Shown: positions 11,049 through 19,548 of the stretch, piece by piece
Layout of the letters: each line of letters opens with the position of its first letter
Numbering within the stretch: the first letter of the stretch is position 1
Assembly: GCF_009760915.1 (NCBI RefSeq)
Contig: NZ_VIDQ01000027.1
Coordinates: 1-64,000 of the forward strand
Reading direction: 5' to 3'
Origin: Azohydromonas aeria
GTDB lineage: Bacteria; Pseudomonadota; Gammaproteobacteria; Burkholderiales; Burkholderiaceae_C
DNA length: 64,000 nt
Position numbers and translations under genes: made by a program
The notes under the pieces: model-generated
Databases searched by the model: none
What the model was told of the DNA's origin: nothing
The model's input: the letters and a program-made list of their open reading frames with translations, nothing else

Positions 11049-11720
11049 TCACTCGTAGGCCTCGGGCCGCTCCAGCGCGCTGAAGCCCTGGCGCAGGTGC
11101 CGCACGCCGACCTGGAGCGAGCGGGCGGCCATGAGCACCATGCCGGCGAAGGCGAGCCAGTAGACGTGGCTCTTGTTCCAGTCGATGGTGGTCATGGGCT
11201 CGTTGTCCACGGCCAGCGCGAAGCGCGCGATCAGCCACGCCGCGTAGGCGAAGAACGCGGTGTTGAGCACGTCCACCGCCGTGGCCAGCAGGCGCCCGGG
11301 CAGGCCCGGCAGCCAGCGGTACACCAGGTTGACCTGGATGTGGCGGCTGCGCCGCACGCAGGCCGCCGCGCCGATGAACACCACCGGGATCAGGCAGTAC
11401 ACCGCCAGCTCCTCGGTCCAGGCGAAGCTGTCGTTGAGCACGTAGCGGGTGAAGAACTGCACGACCACCAGCCCCGTCATGAGCCAGAAGAAGCCCAGGC
11501 AGATCCAGTCCTCCAGCCCGTAGCCCGAGAGGTCCACGGGGCGCCCGTCGGCCTGGGCGAAGCTCGCGGCAATGGCGCGGGTCTCGGCCTCGGTGTCCGC
11601 GCCGGGCAGCGCGTGCCCGGCGCCGGCGGCCGCGTTCGCAGCGTTGGATGCGTTGGCGGCATTGGCGGCATTGGCGGCATTCACGGCGTGCAGCTTCATG
11701 TCGGGATGCGTGGCGGCCAT
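11049..11720 (-). CDS. dctQ: TRAP transporter small permease DctQ
   Basis: 223 residues with four hydrophobic segments in the C-terminal 150 residues, including the DctQ-like stretches FFTRYVLNDSFAWTEELAVY and RRSRHIQVNLVYRWLPG. It partners DctM in the membrane. The first 50 residues are unusual: they are low in complexity, with Asn-Ala-Ala units repeated at 11640-11690 through a 9-bp tandem repeat. That segment is not part of the family domain and may vary in length. A start at 11699 (MKLHAVN) is also possible. Confidence 0.9.
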   Translation of the reverse strand: MAATHPDMKLHAVNAANAANAANASNAANAAAGAGHALPGADTEAETRAIAASFAQADGRPVDLSGYGLEDWICLGFFWLMTGLVVVQFFTRYVLNDSFAWTEELAVYCLIPVVFIGAAACVRRSRHIQVNLVYRWLPGLPGRLLATAVDVLNTAFFAYAAWLIARFALAVDNEPMTTIDWNKSHVYWLAFAGMVLMAARSLQVGVRHLRQGFSALERPEAYE

Positions 11721-11736
11721 GGCGGTGCGGACCGGC

Positions 11737-12714
11737 TTACTTCACCAGCGCCTGGATGCGCTCCCAGTCGGCCTTCTGGTAGCCGAACTGCTCGAAGGAC
11801 ACGTTCTTGAGCACCGTGTCGCGGAACTCCGCGGTGTTGACCTCGGTGACGGTCAGGCCCTTGGCCTTGAAGGTGCCGACCAGTTCCTTCTCCTTGGCGG
11901 CGACTTCCTGCGAGGCCTTCTCCGCCGCCTCGTGCGCCACGTCGGTGAACATCTTGCGGTCGGCATCGGGCAGCCTCTTCCACAGCGCGCCGGACACCAC
12001 GGTGTTGAGGTGGTCCACGATGTGGCCGGTGAGCACGATGTGCTTCTGCACCTCGAAGAACTTCTTGGCCTCGATCGTGGGCAGCGGGTTCTCCTGCGCC
12101 TCGACGGTGCCGTTCTGCAGCGCCAGGTACACCTCGGCAAAGGCGATCGGCGTGGTGTTGGCGCCGCAGGCGCGCGGCATGGCCAGGTACGCCGGCACGT
12201 CGGGCACGCGGATCTTCAGGCCCTTCATGTCCGCGCACTTGGCAATCGGCTTGTTGCTGGTGGTGTGGCGCACGCCGTAATAGGTCGTGGCGATGATCTG
12301 GTTGCCCGACTTCTGCTCGTAGCCCGCGGTGAGCTCCTTGTAGATGTCGCTCTTCGTGTAGGCCAGCAGGTGGTTGACGTCGCGGAAGGTGTACGGGTAG
12401 TACGTGACGCCGATGCGCGGGAAGCTCTTCGCCGCGAAGCTGGAGCCGGAGATGATCATGTCCACCGTGCCCAGGGACAGGCCCTGGTTAATGTCGTTCT
12501 CCTTGCCCAGCTGCGACGCCGGATAGACGTCGATCTGGTACTTGCCGCCGCTCCTCTTCTTGATCTCCTCGGCGGCCCACACCGACCACTTGTGGAAGGG
12601 CTCGGAAGTCTCGTAGACGTGGGCCCACTTGAGCTTGGTCTGCGCGCTCGCGGCGCCGGCGGCGGCCAGGGCCAGCGCGGTCAGGGCGGTCTTGAAGGCA
12701 AGGCGTCGGTCCAT
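11737..12714 (-). CDS. dctP: TRAP transporter periplasmic solute receptor DctP
   Basis: 325 residues. The signal peptide MDRRLAFKTALTALALAAAG ends near ASAQ, about residue 25. The mature part is a DctP-type receptor, with KLKWAHVYETSEPFHKWS at its start and the ligand-binding region GLKIRVPDVPAYLAMPRACGA, whose Arg normally binds the substrate carboxylate. It captures an organic acid in the periplasm and delivers it to DctQM. An AGGAGA Shine-Dalgarno lies five bases before the ATG, which fixes the start. An in-frame extension to 12762 lacks the signal peptide at its end and is rejected. Confidence 0.92.
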   Translation of the reverse strand: MDRRLAFKTALTALALAAAGAASAQTKLKWAHVYETSEPFHKWSVWAAEEIKKRSGGKYQIDVYPASQLGKENDINQGLSLGTVDMIISGSSFAAKSFPRIGVTYYPYTFRDVNHLLAYTKSDIYKELTAGYEQKSGNQIIATTYYGVRHTTSNKPIAKCADMKGLKIRVPDVPAYLAMPRACGANTTPIAFAEVYLALQNGTVEAQENPLPTIEAKKFFEVQKHIVLTGHIVDHLNTVVSGALWKRLPDADRKMFTDVAHEAAEKASQEVAAKEKELVGTFKAKGLTVTEVNTAEFRDTVLKNVSFEQFGYQKADWERIQALVK

Positions 12715-12789
12715 GTCGTCTCCTGTGGTCGGCCTTGGAGGGCCTCTTGGTTGATCGGGCAAGCGTGGGCGCCGCCCGGCGCGCCCCGT

Positions 12790-13533
12790 TCAGGGCGCAA
12801 TGCGATCCGGCGAGCGCAGCGGGGCCGCGTCGGTGGCGGGCCAGTTGGCGATGAAGCGGTCGTGCGAGCGCTGCAGGTGCTCGCGCATCGCCGCGCGCGC
12901 CGCGTCCGGGCTGCCCGCGGCCACAGCCTGCACCACGCGGCGGTGCTCGGCCACGGCGGCGCGCCAGTTGGCGGCGTTCTCGAAATGGCGCCCAAGGCGC
13001 TCGAACAGCGGGTTGTTGCGCTCGTCGAAGAGCTGCGTCACCACGCGCAGCAGCGGCGCGTTCTCCGCCGCCTCGGCGATGCGCAGGTGAAAGAGCCGGT
13101 CGCCACGCAGCGGCATCAGCCCGGCGTCGATGTCCTGCTCCATCAGGTCCACCGCCTCGGCCAGCGCCGCCACCAGCGCCGGGCTGGCGGCTTGCGCCGC
13201 CAGCGCCGCGAGCTCGCCCTCGACCACCTGGCGCGCGCGGATCGTCTCCAGCGGCCCGTCCACCGCCGAGGCTTCGCTGGCCGACTCCACGGCGCGCGCG
13301 GCACGCGGGCGCACGTAGATGCCCGAGCCCATGCGTACCTCGATCACGCCCTCGACCTCCAGCGCGATCAGCGCCTCGCGCACGGAAGGACGCGACACGC
13401 CCAGCTGCTGCGCCAGCTCGCGCTCGGCCGGCAACCGCGCCCCCGGCGTGAACTCGCCGCCGTCGATCAGCGCCCGCAGCTGATCGGCGATCTGTCGGTA
13501 GAGACGGCGCGGCTCGATGGCCTGGATCGGCAT
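12790..13533 (-). CDS. GntR/FadR-subfamily regulator (FCD domain)
   Basis: 247 residues. The N-terminal winged helix (about 10-72) has LPAERELAQQLGVSRPSVREALIALEVEGVIEVRMGSGIYV, a textbook GntR DNA-binding region. The C-terminal all-helical FCD domain has LFHLRIAEAAENAPLL, EHRRVVQAV and MREHLQRSHDRF, with histidines placed to bind a metal and the effector acid. It is the first gene of the leftward operon that continues with dctPQM and the catabolic enzymes. It is therefore the likely local repressor, released by a pathway intermediate. No clear operator was found in the 13534-13693 gap. Confidence 0.88.
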   Translation of the reverse strand: MPIQAIEPRRLYRQIADQLRALIDGGEFTPGARLPAERELAQQLGVSRPSVREALIALEVEGVIEVRMGSGIYVRPRAARAVESASEASAVDGPLETIRARQVVEGELAALAAQAASPALVAALAEAVDLMEQDIDAGLMPLRGDRLFHLRIAEAAENAPLLRVVTQLFDERNNPLFERLGRHFENAANWRAAVAEHRRVVQAVAAGSPDAARAAMREHLQRSHDRFIANWPATDAAPLRSPDRIAP

Positions 13534-13693
13534 GGTGATGTGATGGCTAGGTGGCCTGACCAGTTGGACGCCATCCTAGGAACCGGTTTCAGGTTCACCC
13601 ATCCGGACTAACCCGCTCGGGCGAACCCCGGGGTTGTCCCGCGCCGCCGGCGGGCGGCCGCCGTGGTCCTGGCGGGAGCCGGACCGGGCAGCG

Positions 13694-14440
13694 CTACATC
13701 CCGCCCGCCACCTTCAACACCGTCCCGGTGACGTAGGCGGCCTTGTCCGACAGCAGCCAGATGATCGCCTCTGCGATCTCCTCGGCGTGGCCCGGGCGCT
13801 GCATCGGGATGCGCGCGGCCACGCGCTGCGGCCGGCCGGGGTCGCCCATGGCGGCGTGGATGTCGGTGAGCGTGGTGCCCGGCGACACGCAGTTGACGCG
13901 GATGCCCTGCGCCGCCAGCTCCTTGCCCAGCCCGACGGTGAAGGTTTCAACGGCCGCCTTGGACGCGGCGTAGTGCACGTACTCGCCGGGCGAGCCCAGC
14001 GTGGCCGCCACCGAGGAGACGTTGACGACGCACCCGCCCTGGCCCTGTGCCTGCCAGCGCTGCACCACGCGCTGCGTCAGCAGCATCAGCGACAGCACGT
14101 TGACCTCGAACACGGCGCGCAGCGTCTCGGGCTTCGCTTGCGGGAACGCGCCCAGCGGCCCGGTGATGCCGGCGTTGTTGACCAGGCCCACCAGCGGGCC
14201 GAAGGCCTCGGGAATGCCGGCGAGCACGCGCTCGGCGAAGTCGGCATCACGGGCATCGGCCTGCACGCACAGCGCGCGCCGGCCCGCGGCCTCGACCTCG
14301 GCGGCCACGGCCTGCGCGGCGTCGGGCCGCGAGGCGTAGGTCAGGCAGACGTCGTAGCCGCTGCACGCGGCCAGCCGCGCCGTGGCGGCGCCGATGCCGC
14401 GGCTGCCGCCGGTGATCAACAAGGTGCCCAGGCCGTCCAT
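13694..14440 (-). CDS. SDR family oxidoreductase
   Basis: 248 residues with LITGGSRGIGAATARLAA (cofactor loop), VNNAGITGPLG, VVNVSSVAATLGSPGEYVHYAASK (catalytic Ser, Tyr, Lys) and INWLL-type C-terminal GTVLKVAGGM. The TYASR after the second strand suggests NADP use. The substrate is unknown; similar proteins are annotated as glucose or 3-oxoacyl reductases. The start at 14440 follows GAAGGAGACGCTC, a strong Shine-Dalgarno, which is the 3' arm of a perfect 13-bp inverted repeat. It lies between the sugar-acid operon and ilvD and may be its own transcript. Confidence 0.8.
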   Translation of the reverse strand: MDGLGTLLITGGSRGIGAATARLAACSGYDVCLTYASRPDAAQAVAAEVEAAGRRALCVQADARDADFAERVLAGIPEAFGPLVGLVNNAGITGPLGAFPQAKPETLRAVFEVNVLSLMLLTQRVVQRWQAQGQGGCVVNVSSVAATLGSPGEYVHYAASKAAVETFTVGLGKELAAQGIRVNCVSPGTTLTDIHAAMGDPGRPQRVAARIPMQRPGHAEEIAEAIIWLLSDKAAYVTGTVLKVAGGM

Positions 14441-14445
14441 GAGCG

Positions 14446-14486
14446 TCTCCTTCAAAGTCAAAAGCGATGCCGAACTTTGAAGGAGA
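14446..14486 (-). promoter_or_regulatory. Hairpin sequestering the SDR ribosome binding site
   Basis: On the minus strand the leader has TCTCCTTCAAAGT, 15 bases, then ACTTTGAAGGAGA and five bases before the ATG at 14440. The two 13-nt arms (14446-14458 and 14474-14486) are perfectly complementary. The whole AAGGAGA Shine-Dalgarno is paired in the stem. This suggests translational control, for example by temperature, a small RNA or an upstream ribosome. Confidence 0.6.
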
Positions 14487-14565
14487 ACGAGCCGGTCTGG
14501 CCCAGCCGGTGAAACAACGTGCGGCCGGTTCGAGGTCTCCTACCAGCGGCTTGGCAGCCGTGTTT

Positions 14566-16425
14566 TCAGTCGTCCAGCAGCGACAGGTCGCGCACCGCGC
14601 CCTTGTCGGCCGACATCACCAGCTTGGCGTAGGCCTTGAGGGCCGCGGACACCTTGCGCGGGCGCGGCTGCGCCGGCTTCCAGCCCTTGGCGTCCTGCAC
14701 CTCGCGGCGGTGCGCCAGTTCCTCGTCGGACACCAGCACGTTGATCGTGCGGTTGGGGATGTCGATGCGGATGCGGTCCCCGTTGCGCACCAGGCCGATC
14801 GCGCCGCCGGCGGCAGCTTCAGGCGAGCAGTGGCCGATGGACAGGCCCGAGGTGCCGCCGGAGAAGCGGCCGTCGGTCAGCAGCGCGCAGGCCTTGCCCA
14901 GGCCCTTGGACTTGATGTAGCTGGTCGGGTAGAGCATTTCCTGCATGCCGGGGCCGCCCTTGGGGCCCTCGTAGCGCACGATCACCACGTCGCCGGCCTG
15001 CACCTTGCCGCTGAGGATGTTCTCCACCGCCTCGTCCTGCGACTCGGTCACGTGCGCCGTGCCCTCGAACACCAGGATGCTCTCGTCCACGCCGGCGGTC
15101 TTGACCACGCAGCCGTCGAGCGCGATGTTGCCCGTGAGCACCGCCAGGCCGCCCTCCTGGGAGAAGGCGTGCTCGACGGCGCGGATGCAGCCCTCGGCAC
15201 GGTCCAGGTCCAGGCTGGGCCAGCGCGTGCTCTGGCTGAAGGCCACCTGCGTCGGGATGCCGGCCGGGCCGGCGAGGTAGAAGTTGCGCACGGCCTCGTC
15301 CTGCGTGCGCACGATGTCCCACTGGTCCAGCGCATCGCCCAGCGTGGGCGCGTGCACGGTGGGCACGTCGGTGTGCAGCTTGCCGGCGCGGTCGAGCTCG
15401 CCCAGGATGGCCATGATGCCGCCGGCGCGGTGCACATCCTCGATGTGGTACTTGTTGGTGTTGGGCGCCACCTTGCACAGCTGCGGCACGACGCGCGAGA
15501 GGCGGTCGATGTCGGCCATGCTGAACTCGATCTCCGCCTCGCGTGCGATGGCCAGCAGGTGCAGGATGGTGTTGGTCGAGCCGCCCATGGCGATGTCCAG
15601 CGTCATCGCGTTCTCGAAGGCCTTGAAGCCCACGGCGCGCGGCAGCACGCGCGCGTCCTCCTGCTCATAGTACTGGCGGCACAGCTCGACGATGCGGCGG
15701 CCGGCGCGCCTGAACAGCTGCTCGCGGTCGGCGTGCGTGGCCACCACCGTGCCGTTGCCCGGCAGCGACAGGCCCAGCGCCTCGGTCAGGCAGTTCATCG
15801 AGTTGGCGGTGAACATGCCCGAACACGAGCCGCAGGTCGGGCAGGCCGAGCGCTCGACCTCGGCCACGTCGGCATCCGAATAGGCCGGATCGGCCGCCAT
15901 CACCATCGCGTCCACCAGGTCGAGCTTGCGCAGCTCGACGGTCTTGGTCACGGGGTTGGCCAGGCGCGTCTTGCCGGCTTCCATCGGGCCGCCGGAGACG
16001 AAGACCACGGGGATGTTGAGCCGCATGGCGGCCATGAGCATGCCGGGCGTGATCTTGTCGCAGTTGGAGATGCACACCATGGCGTCGGCGCAGTGCGCGT
16101 TGACCATGTACTCGACCGAGTCCGCGATGATGTCGCGGCTGGGCAGCGAGTACAGCATGCCGTCATGGCCCATGGCGATGCCGTCATCGACGGCGATGGT
16201 GTTGAACTCCTTGGCCACGCCGCCGGCGGCCTCGATCTCGCGCGCCACGAGCTGTCCCAGGTCCTTCAGGTGCACGTGCCCGGGCACGAACTGCGTGAAG
16301 GAGTTGACGACCGCGATGATCGGCTTGGAGAAGTCATCGTCCTTCATGCCGGTGGCGCGCCACAGGGAGCGCGCCCCCGCCATGTTGCGGCCGGCGGTGG
16401 AAGTCTTGGAACGGTAGGCAGGCAT
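14566..16425 (-). CDS. ilvD: Dihydroxy-acid dehydratase
   Basis: 619 residues of the E. coli-type IlvD. It catalyses dehydration of 2,3-dihydroxy-isovalerate and 2,3-dihydroxy-methylvalerate in valine and isoleucine synthesis. The start [20 protein letters not shown] is canonical. Iron-sulfur ligands are visible in [14 protein letters not shown] and [34 protein letters not shown] is the C-terminal active-site region. Neighbouring sugar-acid genes raise a sugar-acid dehydratase role, but the sequence is the biosynthetic type. The longer frame to 16527 has no family match in its extra residues. Confidence 0.95.
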   Translation of the reverse strand: MPAYRSKTSTAGRNMAGARSLWRATGMKDDDFSKPIIAVVNSFTQFVPGHVHLKDLGQLVAREIEAAGGVAKEFNTIAVDDGIAMGHDGMLYSLPSRDIIADSVEYMVNAHCADAMVCISNCDKITPGMLMAAMRLNIPVVFVSGGPMEAGKTRLANPVTKTVELRKLDLVDAMVMAADPAYSDADVAEVERSACPTCGSCSGMFTANSMNCLTEALGLSLPGNGTVVATHADREQLFRRAGRRIVELCRQYYEQEDARVLPRAVGFKAFENAMTLDIAMGGSTNTILHLLAIAREAEIEFSMADIDRLSRVVPQLCKVAPNTNKYHIEDVHRAGGIMAILGELDRAGKLHTDVPTVHAPTLGDALDQWDIVRTQDEAVRNFYLAGPAGIPTQVAFSQSTRWPSLDLDRAEGCIRAVEHAFSQEGGLAVLTGNIALDGCVVKTAGVDESILVFEGTAHVTESQDEAVENILSGKVQAGDVVIVRYEGPKGGPGMQEMLYPTSYIKSKGLGKACALLTDGRFSGGTSGLSIGHCSPEAAAGGAIGLVRNGDRIRIDIPNRTINVLVSDEELAHRREVQDAKGWKPAQPRPRKVSAALKAYAKLVMSADKGAVRDLSLLDD

Positions 16426-16563
16426 GTCTCGTGGTCGGCTGGAGAGTGACGCGGGAGGGGTTCGGGCCCGGGCAAGCAGGGCCCTTGCACGCCTGGGCGG
16501 ACCCCGCTGGAGCCGCGCGCCGGGCAAAGCCGGCGATTATCCCTTGCCCGCCAAGTTGGCGGA

Positions 16564-18009
16564 TCAATGCCCCGCCGTGGGCAACCTCACCCGCGCCAGT
16601 AGCCCGCCCAGCGGCGAGTCCTCCAGCGCCAGCTCTCCGCCGTGCAGCCGCGCCAGCTCGTCGGCGATGGCCAGGCCCAAGCCGCTGCCGGGCGCGCGCT
16701 CGTCCAGGCGCTGGCCGCGCTGCAGGGCCGTCGCGCGCTGCGCCGGCGGGATGCCGGGCCCGTCGTCGTGGATCTCGATGCACAGCAGCGGGCGCGCGTC
16801 CGCGGATCCGGGTGCCGGCGCCACCACGCACACCCGCACCCGCTGCCGCGCCCACTTGCAGGCGTTGTCGAGCAGGTTGCCCAGAAGCTCCTGCAGCGCG
16901 TCGGCCTCCATCGCCACCGGCTGCGCCTGCGGCGGCAGCTCGCGCTCGAAATGCAGCGCCCGCTCGGCATGCAGCCGCGGCATCACGCGCAGCAGCTCGT
17001 CGAGCACCTCGGCCACGCCCGTGCCGGCGCCGCCGCGCGGCCCCGACAGGGCGCGCGCCGCGGCGCGCGCGCGCACCAGGTGCAGCTCCACCTGCCGCTG
17101 CAGCAGCGCCAGTTGCGCGCGCACCAGTGCGCCCTCCTCGCCCGGCCATCGCGCGGCGGCGTTGCCCACCACCGCCAGCGGCGTCTTCAGGCCGTGCGCC
17201 AGGTTGCCGGTCTGCTCGCGCGCCTCGCGCACCAGGCGCGCGTTGTCCTCCAGCACGGCATTGAGGTCGGACACCAGCGGCTGCACCTCGGCCGGATAAG
17301 TGCCCTCCACGGCCTGCGCCTCGCCGCGGCGCAGCCGCTGCAGCGCGGACTGCAGCCGCGCCAGCGGCGCGAGGCCCGCCCTCACCTGCCACCAGGCCGC
17401 CGCCCAGAGCGCCAGCGCCAGCACCGCCAGCGCCGCGGCCACCGTGCGCGCGTAGCTGCGCGTCATGCCGCGCAGCCGCGTCGCGTCGGCCGCCACGGCC
17501 ACCGCCACGGGCGCCTCCAGCCCGGCCAGCTCCACGCGCCGCGCCCACAGCAGCAGCGGCTGCGCGCCGGGGCCGGTGGTCGAGAGGCGCAGCGTCTCGC
17601 CCCCGCGCAGCGCGGCCCAGCGCGGCGCCAGCGCCGGGTCGGGCGGCGTGTCCCACCACGAGCGCGAGCGCAGCGGCTGCGCGCCGGGCACCTCGACCAG
17701 CCAGTACAGCCCGCCCAGCGGCTGGCGGAATGCGGGGTCGGGCGGCTCGCGGCGCAATTCCACCCGTGCTGCCACCGCAGACTCGTCCGGCCCGGCGCCC
17801 GGCACCACCGCCAGGCCGGCGGTGAGCGCGTCGAGCTGGACGCCGGCACGCTCGGCCAGCTCCTGCTCGACATGGCGGCTGAACAGCAGCACCAGCAGCA
17901 CGCCCACGGCGCCGAGCCCCAGCGCGATGCCGGCCGCCGCGGCCAGCAGCAGGCGCCGGCGCAGGGAAACGGCTTCGGCCCCGGACGGGGACGGTGGCTG
18001 CCGCGTCAC
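16564..18009 (-). CDS. Two-component sensor histidine kinase
   Basis: 481 residues. First membrane helix LLLAAAAGIALGLGAVGVLL (about 20-42), a periplasmic sensor part of about 130 residues, second helix near 195-215, then HAMP-like LAPLARLQSALQRLRRGE. The phospho-acceptor His is in QTGNLAHGLKTPLAVV, a PhoQ-like H-box with Gly-Leu-Lys in place of Glu-Leu-Arg. The ATPase part has NLLDNACKWA, DDGPGIP and GSGLGLAIADELA. It starts with GTG at 18009, overlapping the response regulator stop by GTGA. It is the third gene of the PepSY-regulator-kinase operon. Confidence 0.9.
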   Translation of the reverse strand: MTRQPPSPSGAEAVSLRRRLLLAAAAGIALGLGAVGVLLVLLFSRHVEQELAERAGVQLDALTAGLAVVPGAGPDESAVAARVELRREPPDPAFRQPLGGLYWLVEVPGAQPLRSRSWWDTPPDPALAPRWAALRGGETLRLSTTGPGAQPLLLWARRVELAGLEAPVAVAVAADATRLRGMTRSYARTVAAALAVLALALWAAAWWQVRAGLAPLARLQSALQRLRRGEAQAVEGTYPAEVQPLVSDLNAVLEDNARLVREAREQTGNLAHGLKTPLAVVGNAAARWPGEEGALVRAQLALLQRQVELHLVRARAAARALSGPRGGAGTGVAEVLDELLRVMPRLHAERALHFERELPPQAQPVAMEADALQELLGNLLDNACKWARQRVRVCVVAPAPGSADARPLLCIEIHDDGPGIPPAQRATALQRGQRLDERAPGSGLGLAIADELARLHGGELALEDSPLGGLLARVRLPTAGH

Positions 18010-18686
18010 GGCTCGCCGTCGCCGCCGCCGCCAGCGCCGATGCGCCACCCCAGCCCGCGCACCGTGCTGATGAAACCGTCGGGCAGCTTGCGGCGCAGCC
18101 GGGCGATGAAGACGTCCAGCGTGTTGCTGTCGCGCTCGGCGTCCTGCGCGTACACGTGCTCGTAGAGCTCGGTGCGCGACACCACGCGCTCGCGCTGGTG
18201 CATCAGGTAGGCCAGCACGCGGTACTCGTGGCCGGTGAGCGGCACCTCGCGGCCGTCCACCTGCAGCGCGCAGGCGCGCGTGTCCAAGGCCACCGCGCCG
18301 ATGCGCAGCACCGCGCTGGCCAGTCCGCCGCTGCGCCGCACCAGCGCGCGCAGCCGCGCGACGAGCTCTTCCATCTGGAACGGCTTGCCCAGGTAGTCGT
18401 CGGCGCCGGCGTCGATGCCCAGCACCTTCTCCTGCCAGCTGCCGCGCGCCGTGAGCACCAGCACCGGCACGGCGATGCCGGCACCGCGCCAGGCCTGCAG
18501 CACCGACAGGCCGTCGCGCCCCGGCAGCCCCAGGTCCAGCACCACGGCGTCGAAGGGCTCATGGCGGCCCAGGTGCTCGGCGTCGATGCCGTTGTCCGCC
18601 ACGTCCACGGCGAAGCCCGCGTCCCGCAGCGCCTGGCGCAGCTGTTGCGCCAGCGCGGGGTCGTCCTCGGCCACCAGCAGCCTCAT
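18006..18686 (-). CDS. OmpR/PhoP-family response regulator
   Basis: 226 residues. The receiver domain (about 1-120) has the acidic pair in VAEDD, phospho-Asp in VVLDLGLPG and Lys in LGKPF. The C-terminal winged helix (about 128-218) has LTGHEYRVLAYLMHQRERVVSRTELYEHVYA and SNTLDVFIARLRRKL. It overlaps the upstream PepSY gene by ATGA and the downstream kinase by GTGA, so the three are translationally coupled. The likely targets are the divergent PepSY promoters, where 11-bp phased direct repeats suited to OmpR-type dimers occur (19116-19157). Confidence 0.93.
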   Translation of the reverse strand: MRLLVAEDDPALAQQLRQALRDAGFAVDVADNGIDAEHLGRHEPFDAVVLDLGLPGRDGLSVLQAWRGAGIAVPVLVLTARGSWQEKVLGIDAGADDYLGKPFQMEELVARLRALVRRSGGLASAVLRIGAVALDTRACALQVDGREVPLTGHEYRVLAYLMHQRERVVSRTELYEHVYAQDAERDSNTLDVFIARLRRKLPDGFISTVRGLGWRIGAGGGGDGEP

Positions 18687-19090
18687 CGCTTGTCTCCGGG
18701 TTTGGGCGCCTGCGCGGCGGCCGGCGCGCGGCGGAAGGCCGTCTCCAGGCGGGGGCCCTGCAGCGACAGCCAGGTGCCGTCGCGGGCATCGAGCTCGATC
18801 TCCAGGCGCCGGCCGTCGGGCAGCAGCCAGGTCAGCTCGTAGACGAGGCGGCCGTCGTCCTCTTCCAGCTCGGCTTCGAGCAGCCGCCCGGGCAGCTGCG
18901 CCGACACCTGCCGGACGAGCGACTCCAGCGCCACGATGGTGCCGCGCCCGCGCTCGCGCAGCGCCCGCTCGGCGCTGCCGTCGCCGGCCGCCACGGGCAC
19001 GCAGCTGCCCGCGAGGCAGGCCGCCGCCAGCGCCAGCGCGCGGGCGGCGTGGCGGAGGCGGACGTTCGACGGGACAGCGGGCACGGCCAT
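18683..19090 (-). CDS. PepSY-domain exported protein
   Basis: 135 residues. A signal peptide of about 35 residues (ALALAAACLAGSCVPVAAG) is followed by a single PepSY-like domain, with IVALESLVRQVSAQLPGRLLEAELEEDDGRLVYELTWLL then DGRRLEIELDARDGTWLSL. PepSY domains are thought to inhibit proteases or sense the periplasm. A Cys in the signal region could make it a lipoprotein, but the lipobox is poor. It is the first gene of the operon with the response regulator and kinase and may feed information to the sensor. Confidence 0.82.
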   Translation of the reverse strand: MAVPAVPSNVRLRHAARALALAAACLAGSCVPVAAGDGSAERALRERGRGTIVALESLVRQVSAQLPGRLLEAELEEDDGRLVYELTWLLPDGRRLEIELDARDGTWLSLQGPRLETAFRRAPAAAQAPKPGDKR

Positions 19091-19115
19091 GGAACGGGCA
19101 AGGGTACAGGCCGGC

Positions 19116-19157
19116 GCATGAACGGGCGGTGAACGGCCCGTTCATGCGGCATTCATG
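19116..19157. promoter_or_regulatory. Phased direct repeats between divergent PepSY genes
   Basis: TGAACG at 19119 and 19130, and TTCATG at 19141 and 19152, each pair 11 bp apart, in the 123-bp gap between the divergent PepSY genes. They are embedded in a perfect 12-bp inverted repeat, GCATGAACGGGC (19116-19127) and GCCCGTTCATGC (19136-19147). OmpR-family regulators bind tandem 6-7 bp repeats on one DNA face with this spacing. The neighbouring response regulator is the obvious candidate, giving autoregulation and control of the rightward genes. Confidence 0.6.
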
Positions 19158-19213
19158 GCGCGCGGCTCAGCATCCGCCCCATGTCGAACCATCCCACTGC
19201 GAGGATCCGGACC

Positions 19214-19531
19214 ATGAACGTCTTCCATCGCTTCCGCGCCACCCTGGCCGCCGCGCTGGCCACGGCGGCCCTCGTGGCCGTCGCCCAACCGGCGTCCGCG
19301 CCGGCGCAGGCTCCCGCGCCCGCCGCGGCGACGCCCGCCGCGGCCATGAGCTTCCAGCAGGTGATCGAACGCCTGGCGTCGCTGGGCTACCACGACATCC
19401 GCGAAATCGAGCGCAAGGGCGACAAGCTCTACGAGGTCGAGGCCCGCGACGACAAGGGCCGGCGCGTGGAGATGGACGTGGACGCGCGCAGCGGCGAGAT
19501 CCTGGCCCAGGACGTCAAGGGCCGGCGTTGA
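19214..19531 (+). CDS. PepSY-domain periplasmic protein
   Basis: 105 residues. Signal peptide (MNVFHRFRATLAAALATAAL, cleaved after the VAQPASA region), an Ala-Pro-rich linker, then a PepSY domain: MSFQQVIERLASLGYHDIREIERKGDKLYEVEARDDKGRRVEMDVD. It is the second PepSY gene of the locus, divergent from the first. The pair flanking one two-component system resembles metal- or stress-responsive PepSY-regulator loci. A GAGGA Shine-Dalgarno lies about 8 bp before the ATG at 19214. Confidence 0.85.
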   Translation: MNVFHRFRATLAAALATAALVAVAQPASAPAQAPAPAAATPAAAMSFQQVIERLASLGYHDIREIERKGDKLYEVEARDDKGRRVEMDVDARSGEILAQDVKGRR

Positions 19532-19548
19532 GCGAAGGGAGCACCACC

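Noticed and set aside
13624-13635. AACCCCGGGGTT palindrome near the GntR/SDR junction
   Set aside because: A short GC palindrome is common by chance in this composition and shows no other support.
16425-16527. N-terminal extension of ilvD
   Set aside because: [14 protein letters not shown] is the canonical IlvD start.
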